A stretch of 64,000 nucleotides of DNA from Stenogyne calaminthoides (GCA_037126765.1 JBBCBC010000002.1:44458889-44522888); one strand, 5' to 3'; shown: positions 10,976 to 23,116, numbered from the stretch's first letter. A program made the numbers and translations. Notes: generated by a model from the letters alone, not told the origin.

Positions 10976-13900
10976 GATCGGAGCTGCTAACAATCGAGTT
11001 AAAATCGAACCATTAATCAAGAACATCAATGGAACAGTAGCATGTATGTTTTTTTCCTTCATATAAATGGAGAGAGAGAGAGAACTCACATGTTTTAAAG
11101 ATGGTATGATTTTCCTCAAGAAAATTGAGGAAGCTTTTCATCCAGGCAAATGTGTAATCAAATAAAAGTTAGGTAGACATTTGATCAGAATCTTGAAAAG
11201 CATAGGTATATATTTTTAATATTTTCAATAATAGAGCAGGAAATTGCAAAAAAAGGAGACATCAGTCAAGTGATATGTATGTGTTTGTATTCATTTTAGA
11301 TTGAAAGTGACATCTATATTTTTATTAAGCTGTTTCTTTGCAAATATGTGTGTGCATTCATTTTATTTGAAAGTGACATCTATATTGTACGTTTGTAGAA
11401 CACAAGACTTTTGAATATTGAATCAATTTGCCTATGAAACCTTGAATTAATGGTAAGAATGATGCATGCGGTTCAAGCCCTTGTGTTTCATCCAACTTGT
11501 GCTGTTGCTTCTTAGGATTTCTTATATTTTTTGTTTCCCTTAGAAAGTTAAATCTTAATATTTGATTATGGTGGGAAAGATCAATTTTTGGAGTTTAATT
11601 AATGATACTAGTAATAAATGAACATCTAAATAATGATCGAGTGTGTTGATTGAATAAAAACCAGGATAGATTATATTATAGGCCACAAGTGAAAAGGGTA
11701 ACATGTTGATACCGAGTCTGAGTGGACCAATTGTGCAAGTGATTCATCAAAATTTAGTATTTTAAATTAAGAATTTCACTTTTGTGGTTCATCTGTGTAT
11801 TAATATTCTAAATTTTTAATACATAACATATGTTATTAATAATAGTTTTTTATATATTATTTATTACGTGCATCATGTATTATGTAAAAATCAGTGTTGA
11901 AAATTTAGGGGGGGTTTCAACCATATAATTTAAGCCAATCATATTTTTATCAGGATGACGACAGCATGATTCACTTATAGAGTCAGCTTGACTTTGTTAC
12001 TATTAATATCATTATTCATTTTCTTATTGGATGCCTCATAGTTGCATATTTCATATATATTGTAAAAATAAATATAATCCACATATGTGTGGTACCATGT
12101 GATTATCATGCATGTGGCTGTCAATACAAAATTGAATAATCATGATGTGAAGGGGGTCCTCTCCTAGTCTCCTCTATTTATAGTTTTAAATCTCCAATTT
12201 CCATCGCTTGCATTATCCCACGTGTCATATTCCAATTTGTCACAATAATTGGACTACCGTTTAGAAAATTTTAAAAAATAATTTAAGGTCCGTTTGGTAT
12301 GACTTGAGAAGAGTAATAGATATCATTGAGGGATCAATCACTATGAAATTATTAATTTAATTGTTATTGCTGGGTTAGAAAATCAACAACAGGAATCATT
12401 TAAGGAGAGTTAAGTGAAAGGTGGAACTAAGCAAAGAAAGCAGAATAATCAATTACTTACTTCTATTCCCATTACAGACATTCTAAAAGTTGGCAACTTA
12501 CATATCTTTGTTTGCAGTTTCTTGTTTTGTTTCCTTAAAAGGTCAAATAATGACTCGAATTCATGAGCTCATAGTATGAATAGTAGTGCTCTAACCACTT
12601 AAGTTATTCCACTACATCTGCAATTCCTTGCTCATATACTGAATGCGAGAGTATTTCCCATGTGTTATATAGTCAAATCTAGGTGTGGGCAATCGGTTTC
12701 TGGTACCCAACCGGTTCGATTCTCGGGTTTTAAAAATCATCTCTGTTACCAAATTAGGTACCTGAACCTTTTAAGGGCCCGCTTGATTGAGGTGATGGGA
12801 GGGGAAAATGAAAATTATTTCTATTAATATTATTTAATAGTTTTGACAGGCAAAGCCACAATTTTCAAACTTGAATGGTGAATATTATTTCAAGCAGTAT
12901 AACTGTTACCTTTATGTTGTGTACAACCAGTAGGCGCCAGTCATGCTAACACCATCTTGCTCGTTGTCAACAACACTGTGTAGTTTCGTGATCATGCATA
13001 ATGCATTAGTTCACCCTGCCTGCTTCAACTTAAAACCAATGATCAGAAATAAGTAGCAAGAATTGCAAAACCAAAGAATATATATACACACATATATTAC
13101 AGATTAGTCGAAAGCTATTTAAGAACTGTTAACAAGAAGAGTACACAACGACAATAAGTTTTGAAGAACGGAACTTACAAAGGAGGAGAAGGGACACGCT
13201 CCAGCAACCTGAAGCAGAGGTTAAATACAGTTTCATGCTGACGATTTTCACCATTCGCAGACAATCATGGAGCACTATAATCAAGTCGTCTTTCGATTTA
13301 TAAGATCTGCTCATTTTTCTAAAGAATGTGACAGAAAAAGGATATGGACAAACTTGAGTGCAAAAAAATCTCCATTTGTCTTCCAAATCTTTGAGGCTTT
13401 GTCAGATAACTGTAGATTTTGCACTTGCCATTTAAAAAAAAAAAAAAAAAAAAAAGAATCTGATAAATGAGAATCATCGCACTATGCTTTTTACATAACA
13501 TACTCCTGTTGTAAATTTACTAAGCAATCAATTTGATTAAGTTTTAAGTGAAGATGGAAGAAACAGTGGCCATAGTGTAAGAGATGAAACATTGTGCTTT
13601 CAGCCATTCCATGTCATAGAGATTACGTTTCAATTGCATAAAAGAATGTGACAGAAGAAGATGGATATAACCGGAAAATTAAGTGTGAAAAAAGAAAAAT
13701 GAATGCCAGTTGACACAGGTAGGAACTAGGAACTGATACTGAACTTGTTTCTCTCTCATTTACAGATGGAAGTCCTATTGGTTCTCCAGGAAAATCTTTC
13801 CCCTACCTATAACTTAAAAAAATGAGGTGAATAATTCCTCAGATCTCCAAAAAAACAAAAAATCATCGACAAAAAAGAAACGAAAAACTGAAGGATCAGA

Positions 13901-14509
13901 TGGTTAGTGACCAACAAAAGACAAACACAAGGGTGAACTAGAGTGCGGCGTGTTTCCAGGCCAAGAGAATATCTGAAGCATGATAGATGATGTAATATAT
14001 ATCACACCAACTGTTGCAGAAAAAGAGAAGTTCTCTACAGCTTTACTATATGATGGAGGCCAAACAATCTCCAAGGCTGAAATATCTTGACTTTTGGTTT
14101 CTCAGCTATTCCCTGTGGCAATAGAAACAACGTACCCATTGAAACTGAAAATCTATTAAGAAATTCAACAGAGGCATAACATAATTCCAATTTGCACATA
14201 TGATTTCCTAATAACGAAATATCTCAGCTCTGTTTATTAAAATATTATTGGCTTGCATAGCAAGGTAATTTACTTAATTTAAACTTCAGGATAAGTGTAA
14301 ATTCAATTTTCATTGGAATGAAAAAGAAATCCCAGATGCTGCAATATCAGAGAAACAAATAACACCTTATAAATTGCACCACCAATTCGTCTGAAAAATT
14401 GAGCATGTGTGTTAATACCAATACAAATTCACCAAGTGCTTCTTTCATGCGGGGGGTGCTCTTCTTAACCCTCGTTGAAGAGTAAAATGACCCGATCACC
14501 CCCACATAA
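10976..14509. other. intergenic, 3.5 kb
   Basis: No gene is supported. Contents: the GGT promoter; a duplicated segment around 11280-11390 (GAAAGTGACATCTATATT twice); MITE-like edges near 12290 (GGTCCGTTTGGTA) and 12775; a SINE-like remnant at 12542-12620; and a run of about 22 A at 13434-13455. The last few hundred bases before 14510 are probably 3' UTR of the minus-strand PPR gene. Confidence 0.4.
12542..12620 (-). mobile_element. tRNA-derived SINE remnant
   Basis: Read on the minus strand, AACTTAAGTGGTTAGAGC resembles an A box. About 30 nt later GAATTCGAGTC resembles a B box. No stable cloverleaf forms. Only the head seems to be kept. Confidence 0.35.
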
Positions 14510-16126
14510 CTATCCCTTTGCAGTGACAGCTTGTTGGCGTACCCCACTTTTCCTGCTGGTAGACTTCTTGCCTGTAGATGAAGATCCAAGTGCCCCCAGA
14601 GCATCGAGAAAGAACCTTTTATCGGGGACGATACTGTCTTTATCCATATACACAAGTAATTTCTGCACCAGCTCTTTCATATCAGCTTTAGTATAAGCCC
14701 TGTATAGGAGCTTGTACGTAGACGAATTGATGGGGAACATTCGATTAGCACGTGTACTCTCAAAAAGCTCATGTGCTTCCACGGGTAAAGCATTCATACA
14801 ATAGACATCGAGCATAGCATTTAAAGTTGAAACCTTTTTCTCATTTTCAGACTCAACTACCTCGTCAAATGTCTGTCTTGCCCTTGAGACACAGTCACAG
14901 TATCCATACATCATAATAACACTCTCATAAGTGATGAAGCTTGGTCTATAACCCATCTCAGTCATTTTCTGGAAGGTAAAGTCTGCTTTCTCCCTGAGAC
15001 GTGCTCTTCCATAGTTTGTGATCATGGAATTAAACGTAGAAAGCGTCGGTTTCTCTTTGGACTGCAACAAGCTTCTAAAAACTTGTTCCATCTTCTCAAA
15101 ACTTTGCTTTCTCCCATATGCATCAATCAACAAATTAAATGTAATAATGTCGGGTTTAATCTGCTTGCTCTTCATCTTGGAAAGCACCGACTCCATTTCC
15201 TTGATCATCCCTAGCTTTCCATATGCATCCATCACACCATTAAATGTGTAGATATCAGGACTACAGATACTCGAATCTAGATCCTTGAAAAACACATCAA
15301 CTTGTTCGACATTTTTGGCCTGAGCAAAAGCTCTCAAAAGAATATTGTACGTGACAATACTCGGTTGACACCGCTCCATTCCCTTCATCTTCTCAAAATA
15401 CGACAGAGCTTTCGCTAAGGCCTTCATTTTATCATGAGAATGGAGGTGGGCTGTAATCAGAGCATTGTAAACTGAAGTATCAGGCTTACAACCACTATTA
15501 CGCATCTCAGAGAAAAGCCACATGGCCATTCGAGTTTGCCCCTTTCTTCCCATCACAGATATCAACTTAGAATAAACCCCATTGTCAGCTATATACCATT
15601 TCTGCTTCTGCATCCATCTAAATACCTAAACCACGCCCAACAAATAAAGCAAACCTTAATTCAATCTTCCTAAATGTCAAAGCAGTGAAAAACATGAAAC
15701 AAGATTTAATAAACAAATCTCACACAAAATTTTAGAAGCAAAACACATAAAAGGGGGAAAGAGAGAGACCTCAAGGCACTGAGGCCACTTATCACTCCTG
15801 CCGAGCTCCTCAAACAGCAAGAAACAGTGCTCTGTTCGCACAAATTTCACATACTTATTGAGTGTGTGCATCAATGGCTGCTTATCTGTGAAATTCCTCA
15901 TGAGCGAGCGAACCAAGTCTTCCACTTCAGAAGAGGGAGATCCGCTGATTTTCTTGCGGGTCTTTCTGGGACCCGGTTTTTTATTGGGTAGGGCTGAAAC
16001 CCCACACATTCGGATTCTCGATGAGTAATGGGTGAAGGGCTGACGTGGGGTCGAAATGTGGGTCAATTTTGAATTGGGGGGAAGTTTCAGAAAGGAAGAT
16101 GTGAAGGGAAGTGAGGACGATGCCAT
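14510..16126 (-). CDS. EMB2453: chloroplast P-class PPR protein, EMB2453/PPR5 type, 2 exons
   Basis: Exons 16126-15770 and 15625-14510 join in phase to give 490 residues. The first ATG is at 16126; upstream in-frame sequence starts only with TTG. The N-terminus is Ser/Thr/Pro-rich and basic, like a plastid transit peptide. The junction reads KWPQCLE/VFRWMQKQ. Tandem P-type PPR motifs follow (DNGVYSKLISVMGRKGQ, TYNILLRAFAQAKN, DIITFNLLIDAYGRKQ). The C-terminal tail is basic (GKKSTSRKSGVRQ). From memory this tracks Arabidopsis At4g39620 (EMB2453) motif for motif. The maize counterpart PPR5 binds and stabilises the unspliced plastid trnG-UCC intron transcript. No lesion is seen. Confidence 0.92.
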
Positions 16127-16250
16127 ATTTGTCAATTATTGACTGTGGCGGTGATCGTCGCCGTCGTGGGGTTCGGTGCTTTAGGTAGATTCGCCGCCGT
16201 TTATTTTATTATCCAGATTTTGTTCTCAAAACCCCCCAAAAAAAACCCAA

Positions 16251-16443
16251 TTGATGATAAAGTGCTACACATAGAATAGCACTTACTGATAAAGTCGTCG
16301 TCTAGTTTGAGTTGCAGAAGGAAAAAAGCGGATTAAAATAAAATAAAATTGATGATAAAGTGATACACATAGAATAGCGCTTACTGATAAAGTTGTCTAG
16401 TTTGATTTGCAGAAGGAAAAAAGCGGATTAAAATAAAATAAAA
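16251..16443. repeat. tandem duplication, 98-bp unit, two copies
   Basis: Copies at 16251-16348 and 16349-16443 both begin TTGATGATAAAGTG and both contain ACACATAGAATAGC, AGAAGGAAAAAAGCGG and ATTAAAATAAAATAAAA. The second copy has lost a GTC and carries several substitutions. It lies directly downstream of tRNA-Trp on the opposite strand's map. Confidence 0.9.
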
Positions 16444-16452
16444 TGTGGGATT

Positions 16453-16524
16453 TGAACCTGACGTGAATCGAACACGCAACCTTCTGATCTGGAGTCAGAC
16501 GCGCTACCATTGCGCCACAGATCC
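16453..16524 (-). tRNA. tRNA-Trp (anticodon CCA)
   Basis: A 72-nt cloverleaf with acceptor strand GGATCTG, anticodon loop GACTCCAGA giving CCA, and T loop TTCGATT. The acceptor pair 6-67 is T-A. From memory the common plant form has C-G there, which would make this a compensatory change. The gene looks functional. Confidence 0.95.
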
Positions 16525-16747
16525 CTTATATTAGTGAGACTCAATATTGATACACATACTTAATTTTCTCAAAATTGCTTACAAATTAAACGTCCTTTAT
16601 TCAGAAAAAAAATAAGGAAGCACAACATTCTATTGCTTCAAAATATGACAATATCAACTTTAACGGAGCTTTCAGACACCAGGTTCAAATAAATTTTAGC
16701 AAATATAAAAACTAGTCTCAAGGAGAAGATAAGTATCAAATGCAGAA

Positions 16748-16784
16748 ATTAAAATTAATTATTTGTCCGATAAAAAAAAAAAAG
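16748..16784 (+). mobile_element. 5'-truncated SINE tail with 15-bp target duplications
   Basis: A 37-bp insert ending in ...TCCGAT plus 12 A and G is flanked by perfect copies of GTATCAAATGCAGAA (16733-16747 and 16785-16799). That is the signature of target-primed retrotransposition. Its end resembles the SINE-like element at 7195. Confidence 0.75.
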
Positions 16785-16862
16785 GTATCAAATGCAGAAT
16801 GAGAAGATCTTTCTCGCTGAATCTAAAAGCTCAATAAAATTTAATTTTTCATCGCCATCGAA

Positions 16863-17210
16863 CTACATATACCATACAGGTAACTCGTGTCTTATACGTT
16901 GACACACCAATCTAAAAGTCTCTAAGCATTGGTAAAAGTTCAATTTTTTTATGATCGAAATAACTTTCCAAGCAAGCTCATCGTCTGCCACTGACCAGTT
17001 GCAGCAAAAATGCATATCTTGGTGTAAACTCTCCAAGCTAACATCAGTTTTGTTAGGGCACTTTTTCTTCCAACAAAACAAGACAACAAATGAACCAAGT
17101 TGAACACGTTCTTGACAATCATGTATGACTAAATTGGGAATTCTGCGGTAAGCTCTTCATATATTAGGTGCAGCAAAGCGCCTTTTCTAGGCAGAGTCCA
17201 ATGCATCTCT
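16863..17210 (-). pseudogene. displaced C-terminal coding remnant of CPSF73-II
   Basis: Downstream of the stop at 17187 the minus strand still encodes the family's C-terminal region, in two frames. The first part, HWTLPRKGALLHLIYEEL, is in the +1 frame. The rest, NLVIHDCQERVQLGSF to MHFCCNWSVADDELAWKVI, is back in the original frame. The Arabidopsis protein ends with a recognisably similar FLCCNWSIADLELGW block (recall). So the tail was coding recently. Two single-base-type shifts now separate it from the main ORF, near 17215 and near 17125. Confidence 0.7.
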
Positions 17211-18821
17211 ACTTTCTGAAGGAACCTTCACCTCGTGATCTTCTACTCCTAAATCGTCCATCACTTCATTTCTACTCACAACTTTTGGATTACCGTTCTG
17301 ATGTACAGTTAGCAACCCTTCAGCCACTCGGTCATCATAAACCTGCAAGGAAGGTGGTATTCTTCTCTCATGGGAATCAACATCTCGTCCCACATTGGTT
17401 TTCAAAAATTTGAAGTTTGGGGACAAGCAGCTCTGCAGAAATGCATCAGAGGCCCCAGCATGTATATGATGAGTCGAAGGAATGCACAAAGTTTCGTTGT
17501 TTGCTGGATAGTGACACTGGATTCCCAATTCAAACTCCATTTTTTCTTTAAGCGTAGCCATTTTAGGCTTTTCTCCATGCACAAGAACAACCTGTTTGGG
17601 GGATAAAAACTTAACAAGATCCATGATTCCTTTCGCATCAGTATGAGGACTAAAAGATAGCTGATGAATCTGACATCGCACATCAATCTGGACATCTTCA
17701 TCAACCTTAATTCGGGTCGGTATTTTGGCTGCCACCAACTTGTGTCCTACAGTTCCAGCAACACAATACCCTGGCAATGTGATAAGATTCTCTTCATACG
17801 GAGCCCACCGCTTGAATACTTCTAGTGAGAAACCGCCACTAATCATTCCTGGTGTAGCAAAAAGCACACAAGGCCCCGGGGCATTTATCAAGGAACGATC
17901 AAAACTGCAGACGTTTTTGAAGTCAAATGCATTGCGCGTAGAGTAAGTATCTTTAACCTTTTGGCTCGTCCAATTGATGAGAACTTTATAATAAAGATTT
18001 GCTTGAATCGTCAAACCTGCTGAGAAATATATAGGAACTTTTAAATTCATTCTCTCCCAATAGTCATCTAATAGCATACAGAGTTCCTGAGCTCTCCCAA
18101 GAGCAAATGTAGGAATCAGAACTTTTCCTCCACCAGCAACACATTGGTGAACTGCTTTCAGAAACTCCCTCTCCCTAACATATTTTGAATCACGATACGT
18201 GGTTGCGTAAGTTGACTCGGTTATAACAAGGTCCAGCTGTAGACGATCAATTTGAGCTGCCCCAAGATGCCTATCAGGCGCCATATTGTAATCACCTGTA
18301 TACACTAAGGCAGAATCTCCCACTTTGGCATAAAACATGGCAGCACCAAGAACATGGCCAGCATAATAGGCGCGAATCTGAAGGTCCTTATCAACCTGAA
18401 TAGTCTGCTTTAGATCAACTGCTGTGACTTTCTTCATACACTCAACAATATGCTCAGAGGTAAACTGCTCTTCCTCTCCTCTTCGATCTACCATAACTTT
18501 CCGATAATCCTCCAGCATTAGTGGGCCCAGAGCTTTCGTTGGGTACGTCATGTAGATAGGGCCACTGTAGCCACAAACTTGAGTAAAATACGGTAAGGCT
18601 CCAATGTGATCCAAGTGGAAGTGTGTGATGATTACACATGAGAGTGAATTGGTGAAGTCACCGGAGTTTGAAATCAAAGAGAAGTCAGGGTATCTGTGAT
18701 GGTCTAGGTGGCCCATGTGCATTCCACAGTCGAACATTATTCTCTTCCCATTTATCGTCACAACCACACAGCTCTTCCCCACCTCTTGTCCCGCCCCAAG
18801 AATGAGGCATTCTATAGCCAT
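17187..18821 (-). CDS. CPSF73-II / INTS11-like RNA endonuclease, C-terminally truncated
   Basis: A metallo-beta-lactamase/beta-CASP nuclease of RNA 3'-end processing; the Arabidopsis counterpart is CPSF73-II (At2g01730, related to Integrator subunit 11). One uninterrupted 544-codon exon starts at ATG 18821. Zinc motifs are intact: THFHLDHIGA (residues 66-75), YYAGHVLGA, and YTGDYNMAPDRHLGA. The beta-CASP region has TFALGRAQELCMLLDDYWERM, FATPGMISGG, the GTVGHKL block and FSPHTDAKG. The ORF stops after SRDALDSA, short of the usual roughly 610 residues. The missing C-terminal region is present downstream in other frames. The catalytic module is therefore complete, but the part used for partner binding in this family is lost or frameshifted. 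A 5' UTR intron is likely. Confidence 0.88.
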   Translation of the reverse strand: MAIECLILGAGQEVGKSCVVVTINGKRIMFDCGMHMGHLDHHRYPDFSLISNSGDFTNSLSCVIITHFHLDHIGALPYFTQVCGYSGPIYMTYPTKALGPLMLEDYRKVMVDRRGEEEQFTSEHIVECMKKVTAVDLKQTIQVDKDLQIRAYYAGHVLGAAMFYAKVGDSALVYTGDYNMAPDRHLGAAQIDRLQLDLVITESTYATTYRDSKYVREREFLKAVHQCVAGGGKVLIPTFALGRAQELCMLLDDYWERMNLKVPIYFSAGLTIQANLYYKVLINWTSQKVKDTYSTRNAFDFKNVCSFDRSLINAPGPCVLFATPGMISGGFSLEVFKRWAPYEENLITLPGYCVAGTVGHKLVAAKIPTRIKVDEDVQIDVRCQIHQLSFSPHTDAKGIMDLVKFLSPKQVVLVHGEKPKMATLKEKMEFELGIQCHYPANNETLCIPSTHHIHAGASDAFLQSCLSPNFKFLKTNVGRDVDSHERRIPPSLQVYDDRVAEGLLTVHQNGNPKVVSRNEVMDDLGVEDHEVKVPSESRDALDSA

Positions 18822-21526
18822 GGCGGTGCTATTGTGTGGATTAAGTTACTCTAATGTACAGAGGATGCTCACTGTATATACTCCTGCAGCACAAGATTAA
18901 CAATATGATTTAACTCTAAAACAATTTTTCTTAGCTAAAGGACTGGTTTAGCATACTGGAGAAATACAAGTTCGAACAAATGGAAGAACAAGGAGATTAA
19001 AGATGATTAAAAGTAATTGCAACAACCACAAAAATTAAAATAGACTTAATAGTATACTAGTTTGGGTGGCACCTCAAGAATTAAGGTGTTTACCCAGACT
19101 TGTAGCATTGATTATCATTATTAGTGGTGCTAAATAGAAGACGAACTTATGGTTTTTCCATTTATTTGACATGGTCAGTTTGCAGGTTAGTCAAAGGATA
19201 CACAGTATAGATATGTTGCCACATTTTTCATTAACAAACACTGCGCAAGTAGCATTATATCTATGAAAATCACGGAGATTAATATGAATAGCAGGACACT
19301 ATATCCTATAAATCCAGTGATATTATGTAGAAAGATCAAGGGGATTTTTCGCTGAGTGAGTAATTCGGTAAAATGCATAGGCTCATAGCAGATTCATTGA
19401 ACAGTACACTATTATTTCCAATAATTTCAACAAATACCCCAAATATTCTCGGCAAAGCTTGTCACAAGCAACTATTAATAAGGAAAATTAAAGGGCAAAT
19501 TACTGGATACCAAAAATGAAGTTGCAAAGTATCATAGGATCTTCTTATGCAGAACCACTTGTACGGCAAGCTTCATTTGATAGCAATCAGCCTAATAGGC
19601 TTTCTACTAAAATATCCTAGAAAATCCTAAACATCATAAACAATTGAACAAGAAAAATTCTAGAATTTGTGAAGACTCTAAGGCCGGATATTCAATTCAT
19701 AATTTGAGAGAATAAATAGGAAATGAAGTACACCTCTACTGTGTGAAGTAGAGATTTTTTAAATGCCCACCTGTTGATTAATATATGTAAGTACCACAAA
19801 AAAGTAAGTACATAATTTTTTTACGACTATATATGTGCAAGATTACTTCCATTATAAGTACTAATACGTCCGTCTACCTGCATAATGCAACACATGTAGC
19901 TGATTTCCCCTTGGCCCAAACGTTTGGTATTACTCTAAAAGAAAACTACAGAATGATCACCACAAAATAATAAAAAAAAAGGAACACACCCAACACAACA
20001 TCTATTAACAATATTCTTGGATTGTTTTGCTGTAGCTTAACTTGTCCTCATTCCTCCTTTTAATTTCAATTTTTGACTTATAAAGCGCACTCGCAAAGGA
20101 CTCAACAACTTTTAGGACTGCTAAAATGTGGACAGGTAAACTAAAAGCAGTGTGCCATCCATGAACAATTCATGTTTGTTTTTGTAGAATGTTGTGAGAT
20201 GTGGTGTTCAGAGTCACTTTTGTATATGAAGCATTTTGGTTGCTTTGATTTTATATAAAGACAAAAACTTGTATAGACCTGGTTCATGCTATGAACTTTT
20301 TTTTAATTCATGGCATTTGACCCTACCCAGGATATAATACGGGTCAAGTTTAGTGGTTTAGAAAAATGTATTGAAAATGAGTGAAATTGGTCAAATAATC
20401 CAAGTTCATAGTACAGGCCTGGTTCATGGAAGACCATCTCTTATATAAAATGTGGGAGCTCTAAGTGCTATCATGGATGAAGTTAATATTTTATTCCTAA
20501 AAAATAAGTCAATAATGCACAACACAGAAATATCGACTTACATTACATATATTACAACTCATCAAGAATGCAGTAGTGCTGGAATAACAATAAAAACATA
20601 CTTGCTGGCAGTTTCGACAACGTTGAATCCCACAACAGCGTTTTCACAAGTGAAATCTGAGCAATCAAAACATCAAATTAGAATTACGAATTAATTGCAC
20701 ATTGGAACTAATGTTCTAATATTTCTACTAGGTGCTAGTAATGTTAAATCATCATTCAAACTGCTGCAAAGGATAGGGGAAGGAAGGAATACATTTTAGG
20801 ATATTGTAAAATTTTACCAGTGCTTGTAGACTATCAGACTATGCCCCTCAAGCATTTACTGAACACTTGAGTTCTTCTGTTGTTCAGCGAGTTCTTGCAG
20901 AAATACACACATATACATCGAAATTAATCAAGAAAAATAAATTATAAAATCTTATTCTAATGCACAACTCAAGATCCTTAAATCGAAAGGAGCCAGGACT
21001 CATACATACTTGGTTTAAGTTATTATAATATTTATTAAAATGGAAATGCTATAACAAATATTTTACGTTTTATGAGACAAAAGATCAGAGTTTAATATAT
21101 AGATATATGATAATTGCTAATTCAATTAGAACTCCTCGGTTTTCAAAACAAATGCATAACCAAAATTTTCTTCCCAAATTGCTAATCGTAAACACATGAC
21201 CAAATTGAGAGTATACTGACAAGCAATATACAGAGATACTCAAACCCTTTAAAGAAAACATGTCTCAAACCCTCTCAAAATTCAAGAGTGGAACAACAGG
21301 TATACCCACCCACAGATGATTAATTCAATTCAGTGAAAATCAGAAAATGAAAATAACAAATACAAATTTATGAAGAATTCAAAGAAACAGGTACCTCAAT
21401 TCCTAAAAGAACTCAAGTAAAAAGCAGAAAATGAGAGATAACAAATAGAAATTATGAAGAATTCAAAGCAAAGCAAATCTTAAATCCTAAAAAAACTCGA
21501 ACAATAGAGAGTGTCACAAACACATA
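18822..21526 (-). other. probable 5' UTR intron of CPSF73-II
   Basis: No coding signal is seen over 2.7 kb. On the minus strand a good donor, CGGTTG/GTATGTGTTTG, lies at about 21527. A polypyrimidine-poor but plausible acceptor, CTTGTGCTGCAG, lies at about 18885, 60 nt before the ATG. The sequence is otherwise AT-rich with no recognised element. Confidence 0.4.
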
Positions 21527-21743
21527 CCAACCGATAAAATAGCGCCTGAAGAAGAAGTATAGAGATGAGCGGAGGAAATAAAATGGCATTAATGGACAGA
21601 AGTAGCAACGCACATCCATTACAGAGCAATTTGTTTGATGGTAAAATCGCCGCCCAGGAAAACGTGATTAGAGAAAGAGAAGTGGACGCGGGGAGGGAAA
21701 TGTCAGATCACCTGTTTTGGGCAACCGGCTGTAAACTGGCCCA
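21527..21743 (-). promoter_or_regulatory. putative first (non-coding) exon and promoter of CPSF73-II
   Basis: GGCCCA at 21738-21743 (TGGGCC on the minus strand) is followed by a pyrimidine- and GC-richer stretch ending at a GTATGT donor. This looks like a plant housekeeping core promoter and leader. It is an inference from sequence character only. Confidence 0.4.
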
Positions 21744-21899
21744 TTAAAATTAGGCCTCTTTATATATAGGAACAGATATCTATATTAATTTAGTTCTTCC
21801 TACACGGTGAAAACAGAAAATTGATGGGGTTTAAACCCAATTGATTGAAAATTTAACCTAGAATTCAATTTTCTCAAGGAATTCACACGGTTTGCTACC

Positions 21900-22140
21900 C
21901 CTATAAATACCTAACACAAACCTCATCTTCTTCACACCCTAAAACCTCTGCAACAAAGGTAATTAATCCGTACCTTTTTTATTGATTCACTTGTCTTCTG
22001 TAAAACCCTAGCCGCCGCGCCGCCAATTTCTGGCCATGCCCGCCGAAATACAGCATGCGTGGAGCGTGTTTTTCCGAGGGAAAAGAAAGCAAGAGAAGGA
22101 AGTAGAGAGGAGGGAAAAATGAAAAAGACGAAAGGAATGG
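21900..22140 (+). other. orphan plus-strand promoter/leader, cut off by a hAT element
   Basis: CTATAAATAC at about 21900 is followed by a pyrimidine-rich leader, then ACAAAG/GTAATT (a splice donor) at about 21958. A telo-box-like AAACCCTAG at 22003 leads into a GC-rich stretch with ATG at 22035. That ORF stops after 28 codons and is not recognised. This resembles the 5' end of a ribosomal-protein-type housekeeping gene. Its body is not present; a hAT element begins at 22164. Confidence 0.35.
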
Positions 22141-22163
22141 GTACTGGGCTTTACACTCCCGAC

Positions 22164-23116
22164 TAGGGCTGTTCACGGAAGTCTGGAGATTACCGAACCC
22201 GAACCGAAATCTGAACCGAATCAAAAATAGCAGTTGACTTTTTGATTTTTTCCGAACTGAACCGTATTGATTTCTTTTTTGGATATGAACATGGATATTA
22301 CTGAATTAACCGTACCGAAAAACCGAATGAAACCGCACCGAATCGTACCAAATCGAATTGAACCGAATAATCGATTTAAATATGTAATAAATTTAATTAT
22401 TAATTTATTTTGTTTTCATTAAATTGTATTATAGATTATTGATATTCATGTAATTTAATATTGAACATATCATAAGAATATTTTGGCGAAATATTAAAAT
22501 ATTTACTTCCTTATTTGTGATAATTATATATTTGTGATTTATAATTATCGAGAATCCTATAAAATTGTTAATTTGCAATTGCGCATCCTTACTCTCTCAC
22601 ACCAACTTATCGATTCGTATTCAATGACCTTTCATCAATTTGGATCTACGAAAAATTCACAATAATTGTGTATTTTATTAGCCATGTTATAAATACACCA
22701 TTGATGGTGTCTTAGATTATTTTATTATTTTTAATTAACTATTATCCTATCATATAATATGTTTGAGTTTGAATGATAGATGCATGAATATGGTTGTAGA
22801 AGTATTGAATTCATGTGCATTTTGTATAGATTGCACCAATATTTTTAAGAAAATTGTGATTAAAAAGAAAAACGAGGGGTGATAGAAAAAAAATGAGAAA
22901 AATGTTAAAAAAAACCGTTTCTTTGGTCCGATCCGATCCGTTCTGATCCGATTCCGTTATAATCGAAAATCCGTTCCGAAAAATTAAAAATCCGTACCGT
23001 TTCGAACCGAAGATTTTGGTACGGACACGGACACTCTAATTTTAAAATAACCGAATTTTGGTACGGACACGGATAATTTTAAATATCCGTTTTGGTATGT
23101 ACCGTGAACAGCCCTA
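22164..23116. mobile_element. non-autonomous hAT element
   Basis: Terminal inverted repeats TAGGGCTGTTCACGG and its complement CGTGAACAGCCCTA close a 953-bp element. The flanks are CTCCCGAC (22156-22163) and CTCCCGAG (23117-23124), an 8-bp duplication with one change. Subterminal regions are full of CCGAACCG-type motifs, and the middle is AT-rich. No transposase is present. Confidence 0.85.

Noticed and set aside
13434..13455. A-run as the tail of a plus-strand retrocopy
   Set aside because: No coding homology precedes it and no target duplication was found; it is a simple homopolymer.
17187..18821. CPSF73-II as a processed retrocopy, because its coding region has no intron and its tail is damaged
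   Set aside because: No poly-A tail at the expected end and no flanking target duplications. The locus also has a promoter-like region and probable 5' UTR intron, so a native gene with a damaged tail is more likely.
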